IMG/VR virus record: IMGVR_UViG_3300042430_000326
Span: 1-43,460 of that record
DNA length: 43,460 nt
Strand: one strand, 5' to 3'
Source: a virus
The notes under the pieces were generated by a model, which worked only from the letters and a program-made list of their open reading frames with translations, had not been told where the DNA came from and searched no databases. Made by a program: the position numbers and the translations under genes. This document shows positions 26,288-34,060 of this stretch, piece after piece (the first letter of the stretch is position 1; each line of letters begins with the position of its first letter).

Positions 26288-26461
26288 ATGACATTCACAC
26301 AAGCTATGGTATACATTAGCCAACGCAAAGAAGCTGATGGCTCAGGACTGTTAGAGACTCTGCAGTACATGCAGGACAACCTGGATGAATTTGAGCCTGT
26401 TGAACAGCAGGCCTTCCGAGTTGTAATGAACGACTTCCGTAAACTGTTAACACCCGCTTAA
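26288..26461 (+). CDS. Hypothetical protein (57 aa)
   Basis: The frame reads MTFTQAMVYISQRKEADGSG ... FRKLLTPA. It follows a perfect promoter and the leader GGAGCGAA with ATG 2 bases later, which makes it a real gene despite its size. The function is unknown. Confidence 0.75.
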   Translation: MTFTQAMVYISQRKEADGSGLLETLQYMQDNLDEFEPVEQQAFRVVMNDFRKLLTPA

Positions 26462-26471
26462 GGAGCACAAG

Positions 26472-26738
26472 ATGAAAGCATTAGAGAAATTTTTGAAAGA
26501 CAAGAACCACTGGAACTCATTCTTCAAGGGTCCCCAGTACAGTCTTAACAGTGCCGCAGACCGTCAGGCTGTAGCAGACATGATTGATGCGGCCTTAAGC
26601 CCAGAGAACTTGACATGCGATGGTGAACTGCCTAGAGCAGAGGTCAACCGTCGCTACAAAGAGTTGATGACAGCGGCTCGTCAGCTGAAAAAGTACGACC
26701 CTACAGTTACATTCTACGAATACGAAACGGAGATCTAA
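26472..26738 (+). CDS. Hypothetical protein (88 aa)
   Basis: This is a helical charged protein beginning MKALEKFLKDKNHWNSFFKG with the RBS AAGGAG 7 bases upstream. It is cotranscribed with the previous gene, and the next gene starts directly at its stop. Confidence 0.7.
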   Translation: MKALEKFLKDKNHWNSFFKGPQYSLNSAADRQAVADMIDAALSPENLTCDGELPRAEVNRRYKELMTAARQLKKYDPTVTFYEYETEI

Positions 26739-27116
26739 ATGAGACACTACGACGAATTGGCTGTATACGAGCGCAACGGCTTTGATATTATTGTGGATAA
26801 ATCATATGAAGACCTGGACCCCAAAGACTGTTTTGATGACACCCAGTTTGATATCGCAGAGATCAACCACAACATCGAACACGGGAATCTTGACTGGTTC
26901 ATGCTGCGTGTCCGAGTTATGGTTGAGAACATCGAACTCAGTTCACAGTTCTTGGGCGGATGCTTATACGAAGACGCCCGCGAAGTCCTTACTGACGGGA
27001 CTGCCGAAGACCTCATTGCTGAAGCGTTGGTAGAAGCCAAACGGGATGTCTACCGCTTATACAAGAAGTTCCAGGACATCAGCTGGGAACTTGATGCAGA
27101 AGGAGTTGCAGCATGA
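26739..27116 (+). CDS. Hypothetical acidic protein (125 aa)
   Basis: The ATG immediately follows the previous TAA. The protein is strongly acidic and helical (DDTQFDIAEINHNIEHGN, LIAEALVEAKRDVYRLYKKF). It overlaps the next gene by ATGA. The function is unknown. Confidence 0.7.
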   Translation: MRHYDELAVYERNGFDIIVDKSYEDLDPKDCFDDTQFDIAEINHNIEHGNLDWFMLRVRVMVENIELSSQFLGGCLYEDAREVLTDGTAEDLIAEALVEAKRDVYRLYKKFQDISWELDAEGVAA

Positions 27117-27343
27117 TCACAGCTGAACAACTGACTACGCTGACAACGTTTACAGCGGCAGCATTGACCAAGGCCCTAGACAATGAGGACTACCAATTCA
27201 CGGGCCGCAAGTTCCTAGGGATCACAAATGGGGGCGAGTTCTGTTACATGTGTACCTTTCCTGTAAAGGGCGGCACGGACAGCACCAAGGTGTTCTTGAA
27301 GTTTGACCCTACAGTGGGTAGGGTTATTGCCACACTAGGTTGA
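27113..27343 (+). CDS. Hypothetical protein (76 aa)
   Basis: The frame starts MITAEQLTTLTTFTAAALTK, with GGEFCYMCTFPVKGGTDSTK in the middle. It is the last gene of the 26288 operon; its stop overlaps the next promoter. Confidence 0.65.
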   Translation: MITAEQLTTLTTFTAAALTKALDNEDYQFTGRKFLGITNGGEFCYMCTFPVKGGTDSTKVFLKFDPTVGRVIATLG

Positions 27344-27368
27344 CGGGTTGAGCGAAAGCTGCTATAAT
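27340..27368 (+). promoter_or_regulatory. Promoter of the 27402 gene
   Basis: TTGACG-17-TATAAT, starting in the stop codon of the upstream gene. Confidence 0.88.
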
Positions 27369-27401
27369 AGACACTTAACTTAACAATATTGGAGCGATAC
27401 A

Positions 27402-27869
27402 ATGGCAACACGAAGCACAATTGCATTAGAATATGCAGACGGTACAGTTGAGCAGGTATACTGCCACTGGGACGGCTATTTGGCACACAACGGTCAGATG
27501 CTGCAAGAGCACTATTCAAACCCTTTCATCTTGCGTGACTTGATTGACTTGGGTGACATCAGCTCACTTAGGCCCACAGTAGGTACCAAGCATGCCTTTA
27601 GCCGACTTGAAGTTCCAATGGACGGCGAGGCCTACGACAAACTCTACGGCGACATGACTACGTTCTACGGACGTGATCGTGGCGAGACAGGTACGAGTGC
27701 CAAGAAGTTCGCTAGCTATGAGGACTATCTGTTGAACCACCAGTATGAGGAATACGAGTACATCCTGCGCTCAGTACACGGTCAAGCTGTTTGGTTTGTA
27801 GCAGATCACAGCGAAGACTTCAAGCCCTTGATGCAGGCATTGGTTGAAGAAGCAGCATGTGTGGCTTAA
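27402..27869 (+). CDS. Conserved phage hypothetical protein (155 aa)
   Basis: MATRSTIALEYADGTVEQVY followed by CHWDGYLAHNGQMLQEHY is a pattern I know from many tailed-phage hypothetical proteins. It is probably a small beta-rich globular protein of unknown role. The leader is GGAGCGATACA. Confidence 0.78.
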   Translation: MATRSTIALEYADGTVEQVYCHWDGYLAHNGQMLQEHYSNPFILRDLIDLGDISSLRPTVGTKHAFSRLEVPMDGEAYDKLYGDMTTFYGRDRGETGTSAKKFASYEDYLLNHQYEEYEYILRSVHGQAVWFVADHSEDFKPLMQALVEEAACVA

Positions 27870-27883
27870 ATGCCACAGCACAA

Positions 27884-27906
27884 CTAGGGGTTGACGAAAC
27901 CCCTAG
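27884..27906 (+). promoter_or_regulatory. Inverted repeat around a -35 box
   Basis: CTAGGGGTT (27884-27892) and AACCCCTAG (27898-27906) are perfect 9-bp arms. The -35 TTGACG lies across the arm and loop. It may be an operator or a read-through hairpin. Confidence 0.7.
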
Positions 27907-27919
27907 AGTGCGCTATAAT
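27891..27919 (+). promoter_or_regulatory. Promoter of the AAA ATPase gene
   Basis: TTGACG-17-TATAAT. It shows that the in-frame ATG near 27891 is not the start. Confidence 0.9.
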
Positions 27920-27950
27920 AGACACATACACTAACACACAGGAGCGAAAA

Positions 27951-29006
27951 ATGGCTACACTAGTTGAGATTACAGAAGGTGCTTACGGTGCCCGTAAGAA
28001 TTTGATCACCCCAGGCATCCGCTTGCAAATGGTCAAGGACTTTGACGGCGAGGCAATTACTTGCCTTGCAGGCGATGAGATTGAAGGTGGTCGCAACCCC
28101 TACAAGAAGATCCGCGTCAAGGTCTCTGGCATTAATGCATACCGCGTGGTCGCGCACATTGACGAGGCTCCTGTAGGAGAGAACAGTTTGGTACAGCTCA
28201 AGGTGGCTGACTCGGCTGTAGCACATATCACAGATGACGAGCTGATCGAAAAGACTCGTGCTCGCTTCCAAGTACTTACAGACATGACTAAGGCTGTGAA
28301 AGCAGGCGATGTACGTGCTATGATTGTGACAGGTCCCCCAGGTGTAGGCAAATCGTTTGGTGTTGAAGAAGTGTTGACTAAGGACGACTTGTTCAATACC
28401 TTAGGCGAGCGCAAGCCACGCTACGAGATTGTCAAAGGTGCTATGAGTGCCATTGGCTTGTATTCTAAGCTCTACGAGTTCTCAAGTGAGAAGAATGTTA
28501 TTGTGTTTGATGACTGCGACTCAGTGTTGCTGGACGACTTGAGCCTGAACATTCTTAAGGCGGCTTTGGACAGTTCTAAGAAGCGTACTATCAGCTGGAA
28601 CACTGACAGCCGTATCCTGCGAAGCGAAGGCATCCCAGATCGCTTCGAGTTCAAGGCTGGTGCGATCTTTATCACCAACATCAAGTTTGAGAATGTACGC
28701 TCTAAGAAGCTACAGGATCACCTTGCCGCTCTTGAGAGCCGTTGCCACTACATTGATCTGCAGATGGATACAGATCGTGAGAAGGTCCTGCGTATCAAGC
28801 AGATCGTTGCAGACGGCATGCTGGACGAATACGAGCTGAGCGATGTGGCCAAGATTGATGTTGTGGACTTTGTGTCTAACAACCGTGCTAAACTACGCGA
28901 GCTGAGCCTGCGTACGGTGTTGAAGGTTGCACAATTGCGCAAGGCGTTTGCTGACAACTGGGAAGCAATGGCAGAGGTCACTGTTATGAAGCGAGGTGTT
29001 GCGTGA
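27951..29006 (+). CDS. AAA-type ATPase
   Basis: The 351-residue protein has Walker A GPPGVGKS (128-135), Walker B VIVFDDCD (183-190) and a sensor-like FITNIKF. The N-terminal 90 residues are a separate beta-rich domain. The leader GGAGCGAAAA sets ATG 27951. Related single-AAA proteins occur in large myoviruses with no firm function. It heads an operon with a zinc-binding and a membrane protein. Confidence 0.82.
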   Translation: MATLVEITEGAYGARKNLITPGIRLQMVKDFDGEAITCLAGDEIEGGRNPYKKIRVKVSGINAYRVVAHIDEAPVGENSLVQLKVADSAVAHITDDELIEKTRARFQVLTDMTKAVKAGDVRAMIVTGPPGVGKSFGVEEVLTKDDLFNTLGERKPRYEIVKGAMSAIGLYSKLYEFSSEKNVIVFDDCDSVLLDDLSLNILKAALDSSKKRTISWNTDSRILRSEGIPDRFEFKAGAIFITNIKFENVRSKKLQDHLAALESRCHYIDLQMDTDREKVLRIKQIVADGMLDEYELSDVAKIDVVDFVSNNRAKLRELSLRTVLKVAQLRKAFADNWEAMAEVTVMKRGVA

Positions 29007-29233
29007 GCGATATTGCAGGGTGCCAGTACATAGGTCCGGAGCAGAAGGAGTCTCCGTTCACTATGTGCGGATGCAAGAGCTTGTGGCCTGGCAAGGTCTA
29101 TTGCGAAGATCATGTATGGCTAGTCTACAATCGTGGGTCTAGCGTAGGAAACAAACGCAAGAACAAAGAGATTGAGAAAGAGCTGGCCGAAGTTAAACGT
29201 CTACAAGAGATAGCGGAGTATGAAAATGAATAA
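29003..29233 (+). CDS. Zinc-ribbon protein resembling the GcrA C-terminus
   Basis: The 76-residue protein has a Cys7-x(14)-CGC then YCEDH spacing, with FTMCGCKSLWPGKVYCEDH. This resembles the C-terminal zinc motif of the alphaproteobacterial regulator GcrA. A coiled-coil tail follows (KEIEKELAEVKRLQEIAEYE). GTG 29003 overlaps the ATPase stop. Confidence 0.6.
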   Translation: MSDIAGCQYIGPEQKESPFTMCGCKSLWPGKVYCEDHVWLVYNRGSSVGNKRKNKEIEKELAEVKRLQEIAEYENE

Positions 29234-29417
29234 AATCATGTTGGTGGTAGGATTTGCTGTGTTGATTGTAGCATTGGTTCTGTTGGGCCCTTGGCTGGTA
29301 ATTTGGGCAATGAACATCCTGTTCCCTGTATTAGCTATTCCTTACACTTGGCAGACTTGGCTAGCTGTTCTGATAATGAGTGCTTTCTTCCAAACCAAAG
29401 TGTCTGTGAAGAAGTGA
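29220..29417 (+). CDS. Small membrane protein
   Basis: The 65-residue protein has two hydrophobic segments (IMLVVGFAVLIVALVLLGP and LVIWAMNILFPVLAIPY), a Trp-rich third and a basic end. It fits a conserved phage membrane protein family of unknown function. It overlaps the previous gene by 14 bases; Met3 at 29226 is an alternative start. Confidence 0.72.
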   Translation: MKMNKIMLVVGFAVLIVALVLLGPWLVIWAMNILFPVLAIPYTWQTWLAVLIMSAFFQTKVSVKK

Positions 29418-29507
29418 TTTGGCGAAATTGACCATTGCTCTTGATCATGGATGTCTGTATACTTGTATGACGCTGTTAGGAAACAGCCACAACAAAGGAA
29501 ACTTAAA

Positions 29508-29780
29508 ATGAAGAGATTCAATCCAAAAACCAAGACTTTCAAAGTCTTCACAGCACTTTACAATGGTAAAGCACTTACTCCAGCACAGGCCAAGCATGAC
29601 CTAGGTGTTGGCAACCTGGCAGCAGAAGCCAGCCGCATTCGTCAAGCAGGCTACGCTGTTTATACCAACAGCCGTACAGCAGGCAACGGTGTTCAGGTAA
29701 CTGAATATGTGATGGGCAAGCCATCACGTGAGATCGTTGCTCTAGGCTACAAAGCTCAAGCAATGGGCATCACTCTTTAA
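29508..29780 (+). CDS. Winged-helix-like DNA-binding protein
   Basis: The 90-residue basic protein has GKALTPAQAKHDLGVGNLAA followed by EASRIRQAGYAVYTN, a helix-turn-helix plus wing pattern common in small phage regulators. The leader AAAGGAAACTTAAAATG sets the start and lacks the GGAGCGAA element seen in most neighbours. Its 3'UTR carries the anti-leader element and a terminator. Confidence 0.7.
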   Translation: MKRFNPKTKTFKVFTALYNGKALTPAQAKHDLGVGNLAAEASRIRQAGYAVYTNSRTAGNGVQVTEYVMGKPSREIVALGYKAQAMGITL

Positions 29781-29801
29781 TTAGGGTTTCAAATAGACAA
29801 G

Positions 29802-29816
29802 CCGATTCGCTCCCGG
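29802..29816 (+). repeat. Anti-RBS element, copy 1 (3'UTR)
   Basis: CCGATTCGCTCCCGG, identical to 36717-36731. A short CCG/CGG stem presents ATTCGCTCC, the reverse complement of the GGAGCGAA leaders of other genes. It lies between the 29508 gene and its terminator. Confidence 0.75.
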
Positions 29817-29829
29817 GGCGTCTTTTGAG

Positions 29830-29858
29830 GGTGTTGTAGAAATACAACACCTTTTTTC
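29830..29858 (+). terminator. Rho-independent terminator
   Basis: GGTGTTGTA/TACAACACC, a perfect 9-bp stem with a GAAA tetraloop, followed by TTTTTT. Confidence 0.92.
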
Positions 29859-29879
29859 TTTGACCGGCACTCCAGTTGG

Positions 29880-29908
29880 TTGACACTTTGGGCGACTGAT
29901 GCTATAAT
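29880..29908 (+). promoter_or_regulatory. Promoter of the 29938 gene
   Basis: TTGACA-17-TATAAT with TTTGG in the spacer. Confidence 0.92.
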
Positions 29909-29937
29909 AGATATATACTGAAACAACGGAGCGAACA

Positions 29938-30573
29938 ATGTTTACAGCAGATCAAGTTTGGGGATTGGCGGTAGCAGCAGATCGTATCAACGGAGGCTAC
30001 TTCAAAGAAGATGTCTACGTGCTGGAGAACGACTGCCAGAAGCGAGTCACCCAGGCCAACAAGCTAATGGTCAAGCAATGGCTCCGCGAGGGTGCATTCA
30101 CCGAAGCCACAGCAGAGGACGTTGAGAAGGGTCGTGCGGTTCGCAACTACTTCAATGGCTTCTTGCTGAAACAGATCTCGGGCAAGATCAACGACTTCGA
30201 ACAGCAGGCACTCCGCATTGCACAGATGGATGAGTTCACTGGCCGTAACATGTTGGAGTTTGCCATCGTAAGCTGCTTGCCTGGTGTGATGCTGCGCGAT
30301 CAAATCCGTAACGAGTTGGCTCGCGAAGTCCGTGCTTCTACTCAATTGCAGGGCGCTGTGGGTGACAAGATCCAGGGCGAGATCGAGGTGGTCAAGTGCT
30401 ACTACAGCAAAGACTATGACAAGTTCAGGGTTACTGCTAAACTGGTTGACAGTTTCGTGGATTTCTGGTATAATAGTAACTTAGAAGCAGGGCAGAAGTT
30501 AACTATCAAAGCAAAGATTAAAAGTGTTCGTAGCGATAATACAACACAATTAAACTTCGTAAAAAGAGCTTGA
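29938..30573 (+). CDS. Hypothetical protein (211 aa), possible C-terminal OB-like fold
   Basis: The N-terminal two thirds are helical. The C-terminal 70 residues (GEIEVVKCYYSKDYDKFRVT, LTIKAKIKSVRSD) read as beta strands like a small barrel. The leader is GGAGCGAACA. A perfect promoter lies inside the coding sequence near the end. The function is unknown. Confidence 0.7.
   Translation: MFTADQVWGLAVAADRINGGYFKEDVYVLENDCQKRVTQANKLMVKQWLREGAFTEATAEDVEKGRAVRNYFNGFLLKQISGKINDFEQQALRIAQMDEFTGRNMLEFAIVSCLPGVMLRDQIRNELAREVRASTQLQGAVGDKIQGEIEVVKCYYSKDYDKFRVTAKLVDSFVDFWYNSNLEAGQKLTIKAKIKSVRSDNTTQLNFVKRA
30446..30474 (+). promoter_or_regulatory. Intragenic consensus promoter
   Basis: A perfect TTGACA-17-TATAAT lies in frame inside the 29938 gene (encoding LVDSFVDFWYNS). 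It is directed at the MoxR ATPase gene, giving that gene two promoters. Confidence 0.75.
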
Positions 30574-30598
30574 CAACTGAGCTGTTCGGTGTTATACT
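30570..30598 (+). promoter_or_regulatory. Promoter of the MoxR ATPase gene
   Basis: TTGACA-17-TATACT, overlapping the stop of the 29938 gene. Confidence 0.88.
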
Positions 30599-30646
30599 AT
30601 TAACACTGAGAAAGCAACTTTAACTGAGAAAGAAAGAGGTCTTATT

Positions 30647-31732
30647 ATGGCAAAGTCAACAGACATTAGCGTTCGACAAGTTGGTCCCAAGAACGCAAAG
30701 AAATCAATTCGTTTTGCAATCAAGAAACGCCGCCCTGTGTTCCTTTGGGGCCCTCCAGGTATTGGTAAGAGTGACATCGTTAAGCAGATCGGCGAAGACG
30801 CTGGTCGCGAAGTTATCGACGTTCGCCTGGCCCTGTGGGAGCCTACAGACATTAAGGGTATCCCCTATTACAATGCAGACAAGGGCACAATGGTTTGGGC
30901 TCCCCCTGCAGAGCTTCCTACCAACCCAGAGTCAACTGCGATCATCTTCTTAGATGAATTGAACAGTGCTCCTCCAGCGGTACAGGCCGCGGCCTATCAG
31001 TTGATCCTTAACCGTCGTGTTGGTACTTACGAATTGCCTAAGGGTGTTGACGTGGTTGCCGCTGGTAACAGAGAAGGCGATCGTGGCGTGACATATCGTA
31101 TGCCTGCTCCGCTGGCTAACCGTTTCATTCACTTGGAAGCAAAGGTAGATTTTGATGACTTCCAAGAGTGGGCTGTTATGAATGACGTTCACCCTGAGGT
31201 GTTGGGTTATGTGGGTTTCGCCAAGCAGGACTTATACGACTTCGATCCTAAGTCGCCCAGCAAGGCCTTTGCAACTCCACGCTCGTGGGTGTTTGTGAGC
31301 GACTTGCTCAAGGACGAGGACTGCGACGTTGACACCATGCACAATTTGGTTGCGGGTGCCGTAGGTGATGGCCTGGCTATTAAGTTTATGGCTCACCGTA
31401 AGATTGCAGGTCGCTTGCCTAAGGCGTTGGACATCTTGGAAGGCAAGGTCAAGGACCTGCAGATTAAGGAAGTGTCAGCCATGTACTCTTTGACTGTGAG
31501 CCTGTGCTATGAACTTAAGGATCAAGCAGAGAAGAAGTCTAAAGGTTGGGATGCTATGGCAGACTGCTTCTTCCGCTACATGATGGATAACTTCCCAACA
31601 GAGTTGGTGGTGATGGGTGCTAAGACGGGCTTGACAAATTACAACTTGCCCTTTGACGCTACAAAGATGAAGAGCTTTGACGAGTTCCACAAGCGTTTTG
31701 GCAAGTATGTTTTGAGTGCAATGGAGAATTAA
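30647..31732 (+). CDS. MoxR-family AAA+ ATPase
   Basis: The 361-residue protein has Walker A GPPGIGKS (35-42), Walker B AIIFLDELNSAPP and an arginine-rich AGNREGDRG segment followed by MPAPLANRF, the MoxR/RavA pattern. MoxR ATPases act as chaperones with VWA-domain partners, and the next gene encodes exactly such a protein. The leader is about 45 nt with the RBS AAAGAGG. It is expressed from two promoters and ends at a strong terminator. Confidence 0.9.
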   Translation: MAKSTDISVRQVGPKNAKKSIRFAIKKRRPVFLWGPPGIGKSDIVKQIGEDAGREVIDVRLALWEPTDIKGIPYYNADKGTMVWAPPAELPTNPESTAIIFLDELNSAPPAVQAAAYQLILNRRVGTYELPKGVDVVAAGNREGDRGVTYRMPAPLANRFIHLEAKVDFDDFQEWAVMNDVHPEVLGYVGFAKQDLYDFDPKSPSKAFATPRSWVFVSDLLKDEDCDVDTMHNLVAGAVGDGLAIKFMAHRKIAGRLPKALDILEGKVKDLQIKEVSAMYSLTVSLCYELKDQAEKKSKGWDAMADCFFRYMMDNFPTELVVMGAKTGLTNYNLPFDATKMKSFDEFHKRFGKYVLSAMEN

Positions 31733-31749
31733 GACCTCGCCCATTGCAA

Positions 31750-31788
31750 GGGCGGGAGGCTTCTCAGGGCTTGCCCGCCCACTTTTTT
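31750..31788 (+). terminator. Rho-independent terminator after the MoxR gene
   Basis: GGGCGGG (31750-31756) pairs with CCCGCCC (31774-31780), followed by ACTTTTTT. Confidence 0.85.
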
Positions 31789-31790
31789 GG

Positions 31791-31819
31791 TTGACAGGTG
31801 TGTAAATAGATGCTATAAT
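31791..31819 (+). promoter_or_regulatory. Promoter of the VWA metallopeptidase gene
   Basis: TTGACA-17-TATAAT, immediately after the terminator T-run. Confidence 0.92.
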
Positions 31820-31844
31820 ATACACATACTAAGGAGAGCGACTA

Positions 31845-33059
31845 ATGGCATTTGATCCGATTATCGATAAACTAACCACAGCCCGTGTGGGACTGTTGCT
31901 TAAGGCACCATTCTTTGGCAACATGGCAACTCGTATGCAACTGATTCAAGCAGACGAATGGTGCCCTACTGCGGCAACTAATGGCCGTAATTTCTATTAC
32001 AATACTAAGTTCGTTGAGAAGCTCTCAGTCAAGAAACTAGAGTTCCTATTCGGACACGAGATTTGCCATTGTGTGTTTGACCACTTTGGTCGTGTAGGTT
32101 CACGCGATCGCCAGCTGTCTAACATTGCACAAGACTACGCTGTCAATCAGATCCTTGTAGACGAACGCATTGGTGAGAAGATCACTGAAGTCAAGATCTG
32201 CTACGATGCCAAGTATCGCGGCAAAGCCTGGGAAGAGATCTACGACGAGCTATACGAGAAGGCAGAGAAGATCTCTATGCCACAACTGCTTCAGCAACTT
32301 GGTGACCTGTTGGACGAGCACATTAACGAAGACGGCAATGCACCGGGCAAAGAGGGTGATGGAGACAAGCAGGGCAAGGGTATGCCTGGCATGACTAAAG
32401 AAGAAGCACAGAAGATCCGCGATGAGATCAAAGAAGCCATGGTGCAGAGTGCCGCGGCAGCAGGTGCAGGCAAAGTGCCCGCAGGCATCCAGCGTTTGAT
32501 CAAGGACATGACTGAGCCTAAGATTAGCTGGCGTGATCTTGTGCGTCAAGAGATACAGAGCATTATCCGCAACGACTATTCCTTTACTCGTCCTAACCGT
32601 AAGAGTATGCACTCAGGTGCCATACTGCCGGGCATGAAAGAAGCAACTACAATTGACATTGGTATTTCAATTGATATGTCAGGTAGCATTGGACAAGAGG
32701 ATGCAACTGTATTCCTGTCAGAGGTCAAGGGCATTGTTGATCAGTATGAGGACTTTAAGATTAACCTGTGGTGCTTTGACACAGAGATCTATAACCACAA
32801 AGAGTTCTCGCAGGACAATAGTGAAGAGCTATTTGAGTATGAGCCACAGGGCGGTGGCGGTACTGACTTTGCTGTGAACTGGGAGTTTATGGAAGAGAAT
32901 GGTATTCGTCCTAAGAAGTTCATTATGTTCACAGACGGCTACCCCTGCGGTAGTTGGGGTGACGAGGACTACTGCGACACAATCTTTATTGTCAAAGGCA
33001 ATACAGAAGCAGAAGCACCCTTTGGTCAGACTGTTATCTACGAGAAAGAGACTGCCTAA
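31845..33059 (+). CDS. VWA-like metallopeptidase (DUF2201-type), MoxR partner
   Basis: The 404-residue protein has an N-terminal zincin-like motif GHEICHCVFDH (HExxH at 71-75, third ligand candidate His80) and a C-terminal VWA-like domain with MIDAS DMSGS (277-281) and FTDGY near the end. A Gly/Lys-rich linker (GKEGDGDKQGKGMPG) separates them. The leader is GGAGAGCGACTA. Pairing with the MoxR ATPase mirrors bacterial RavA-ViaA-like systems; the target is unknown. Confidence 0.87.
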   Translation: MAFDPIIDKLTTARVGLLLKAPFFGNMATRMQLIQADEWCPTAATNGRNFYYNTKFVEKLSVKKLEFLFGHEICHCVFDHFGRVGSRDRQLSNIAQDYAVNQILVDERIGEKITEVKICYDAKYRGKAWEEIYDELYEKAEKISMPQLLQQLGDLLDEHINEDGNAPGKEGDGDKQGKGMPGMTKEEAQKIRDEIKEAMVQSAAAAGAGKVPAGIQRLIKDMTEPKISWRDLVRQEIQSIIRNDYSFTRPNRKSMHSGAILPGMKEATTIDIGISIDMSGSIGQEDATVFLSEVKGIVDQYEDFKINLWCFDTEIYNHKEFSQDNSEELFEYEPQGGGGTDFAVNWEFMEENGIRPKKFIMFTDGYPCGSWGDEDYCDTIFIVKGNTEAEAPFGQTVIYEKETA

Positions 33060-33070
33060 TTGGAGTGCCG

Positions 33071-33096
33071 GCAGTGTGGCAAAAAAGCCACACTGC
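33071..33096 (+). other. Perfect 10-bp stem-loop downstream of the VWA gene
   Basis: GCAGTGTGGC and GCCACACTGC flank six A residues. There is no following T-run on plus, so it is not a standard terminator for this strand. Repeat copy 5 starts 6 bp later. Confidence 0.7.
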
Positions 33097-33101
33097 TAGT
33101 A

Positions 33102-33113
33102 GGCCCCGCTGCT
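33102..33113 (+). repeat. GGCCCCGCTG repeat, copy 5
   Basis: TAGGCCCCGCTGCT between the stem-loop and the next promoter. Confidence 0.7.
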
Positions 33114-33136
33114 TACGTGTGCATGTAATCTAGGGG

Positions 33137-33165
33137 TTGACGGTTTGGTAGATTGATTGTATAAT
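33137..33165 (+). promoter_or_regulatory. Promoter of the 33198 operon
   Basis: TTGACG-17-TATAAT with TTTGG in the spacer. Confidence 0.9.
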
Positions 33166-33197
33166 ATAGACTTACACACACAGAAAGGTTGATAGAT

Positions 33198-33323
33198 ATG
33201 ATGAGTCACTTAGCAGCATTTATCGCTGGTATTATTGTTGCCACTGTTGGCTTCACAGGCATTGCACAGATCGCCGACAAGGGCGTGAACAAGGTGCAAG
33301 AAGTTGTGAGGGATGTCAAATGA
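33198..33323 (+). CDS. Small membrane protein (41 aa)
   Basis: The frame reads MMSHLAAFIAGIIVATVGFT ... VQEVVRDVK: one hydrophobic helix followed by a charged amphipathic helix. The second ATG (33201) is an alternative. The RBS AAAGG lies upstream. It overlaps the next gene by ATGA. Confidence 0.72.
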   Translation: MMSHLAAFIAGIIVATVGFTGIAQIADKGVNKVQEVVRDVK

Positions 33324-33499
33324 GCAAGATGGCAGACCTAGCATATGATGTTGAGCAACTGTATATCGAAGGCCACAGTGCCAAGATGATTGCAGACCTG
33401 TTGGATTGCCCTGTCGAGCAGGTGCTTGGCTACATACAAGACATGGGCGTACAAGACGCTCCTGAAGACTACAGTCCCTTCGTATCCATGAACAGTTGA
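33320..33499 (+). CDS. Small helix-turn-helix-like protein (59 aa)
   Basis: The frame MSKMADLAYDVEQLYIEGHS, AKMIADLLDCPVEQVLGYI has the spacing of a resolvase/sigma-like HTH (short helix, CP turn, recognition helix). It may be a regulator; it is too short to be sure. Confidence 0.62.
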   Translation: MSKMADLAYDVEQLYIEGHSAKMIADLLDCPVEQVLGYIQDMGVQDAPEDYSPFVSMNS

Positions 33500-33500
33500 C

Positions 33501-33767
33501 ATGTACCTACACATCCTGCCAGAAGACGAACAGAAACAGTTGATCCGTGCTCTGCGTGGACCCCAATTTGTTCGTGAGCGCCACGGTAGTCTCTATGATC
33601 GTGGGTCATCAGATTCATACTACGGTCGACAGATAGACCCTCACCACGGTGGAGTTGGTGGCGACTCGGGGCCACGGGTTGAGGTCACAGATGCAGACAG
33701 CATTGCGGAGTACCTCGCAGGCTACGATTGGAATGAAACTCACGGCGGCAAAAAGGACTACGGTTAA
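33501..33767 (+). CDS. Hypothetical protein (88 aa)
   Basis: MYLHILPEDEQKQLIRALRG opens the frame, followed by a Gly/His-rich middle and EYLAGYDWNETHGGKKDYG. The start is one base after the previous stop, so it is in the operon. The function is unknown. Confidence 0.62.
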   Translation: MYLHILPEDEQKQLIRALRGPQFVRERHGSLYDRGSSDSYYGRQIDPHHGGVGGDSGPRVEVTDADSIAEYLAGYDWNETHGGKKDYG

Positions 33768-34003
33768 TGGGTTGGATAGTATACGAAGAGAAGTCGGGTC
33801 ATATGCAGAAGTATTACAAATTGGCTTCGACAGCCAAACGGATCTGCACTCAGCACAACACTGAGCGGGACTATGATTTCTATGTGTATCGCCCAGACCG
33901 AAAGTGGGCCTTCTGTTCATACAGGGACTACGAAGGCGTCCTAATGGGCCTGCGTGGAGAGCAATTAAAGATGTGGCAATTCTGCAACACTGAAATTGGT
34001 TGA
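33767..34003 (+). CDS. Hypothetical protein (78 aa)
   Basis: The frame starts MGWIVYEEKSGHMQKYYKLA and has several Tyr/Trp-rich strands. The ATG shares a base with the previous stop (TAATG). It ends at the next -35 box. The function is unknown. Confidence 0.65.
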   Translation: MGWIVYEEKSGHMQKYYKLASTAKRICTQHNTERDYDFYVYRPDRKWAFCSYRDYEGVLMGLRGEQLKMWQFCNTEIG

Positions 34004-34028
34004 CACTTTGAGCAATCCCTGCTATAAT
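34000..34028 (+). promoter_or_regulatory. Promoter of the 34061 gene
   Basis: TTGACA-17-TATAAT, overlapping the stop of the upstream gene. Confidence 0.92.
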
Positions 34029-34060
34029 ATACACATACACTAGCAAACAAGGAGCGAAAC

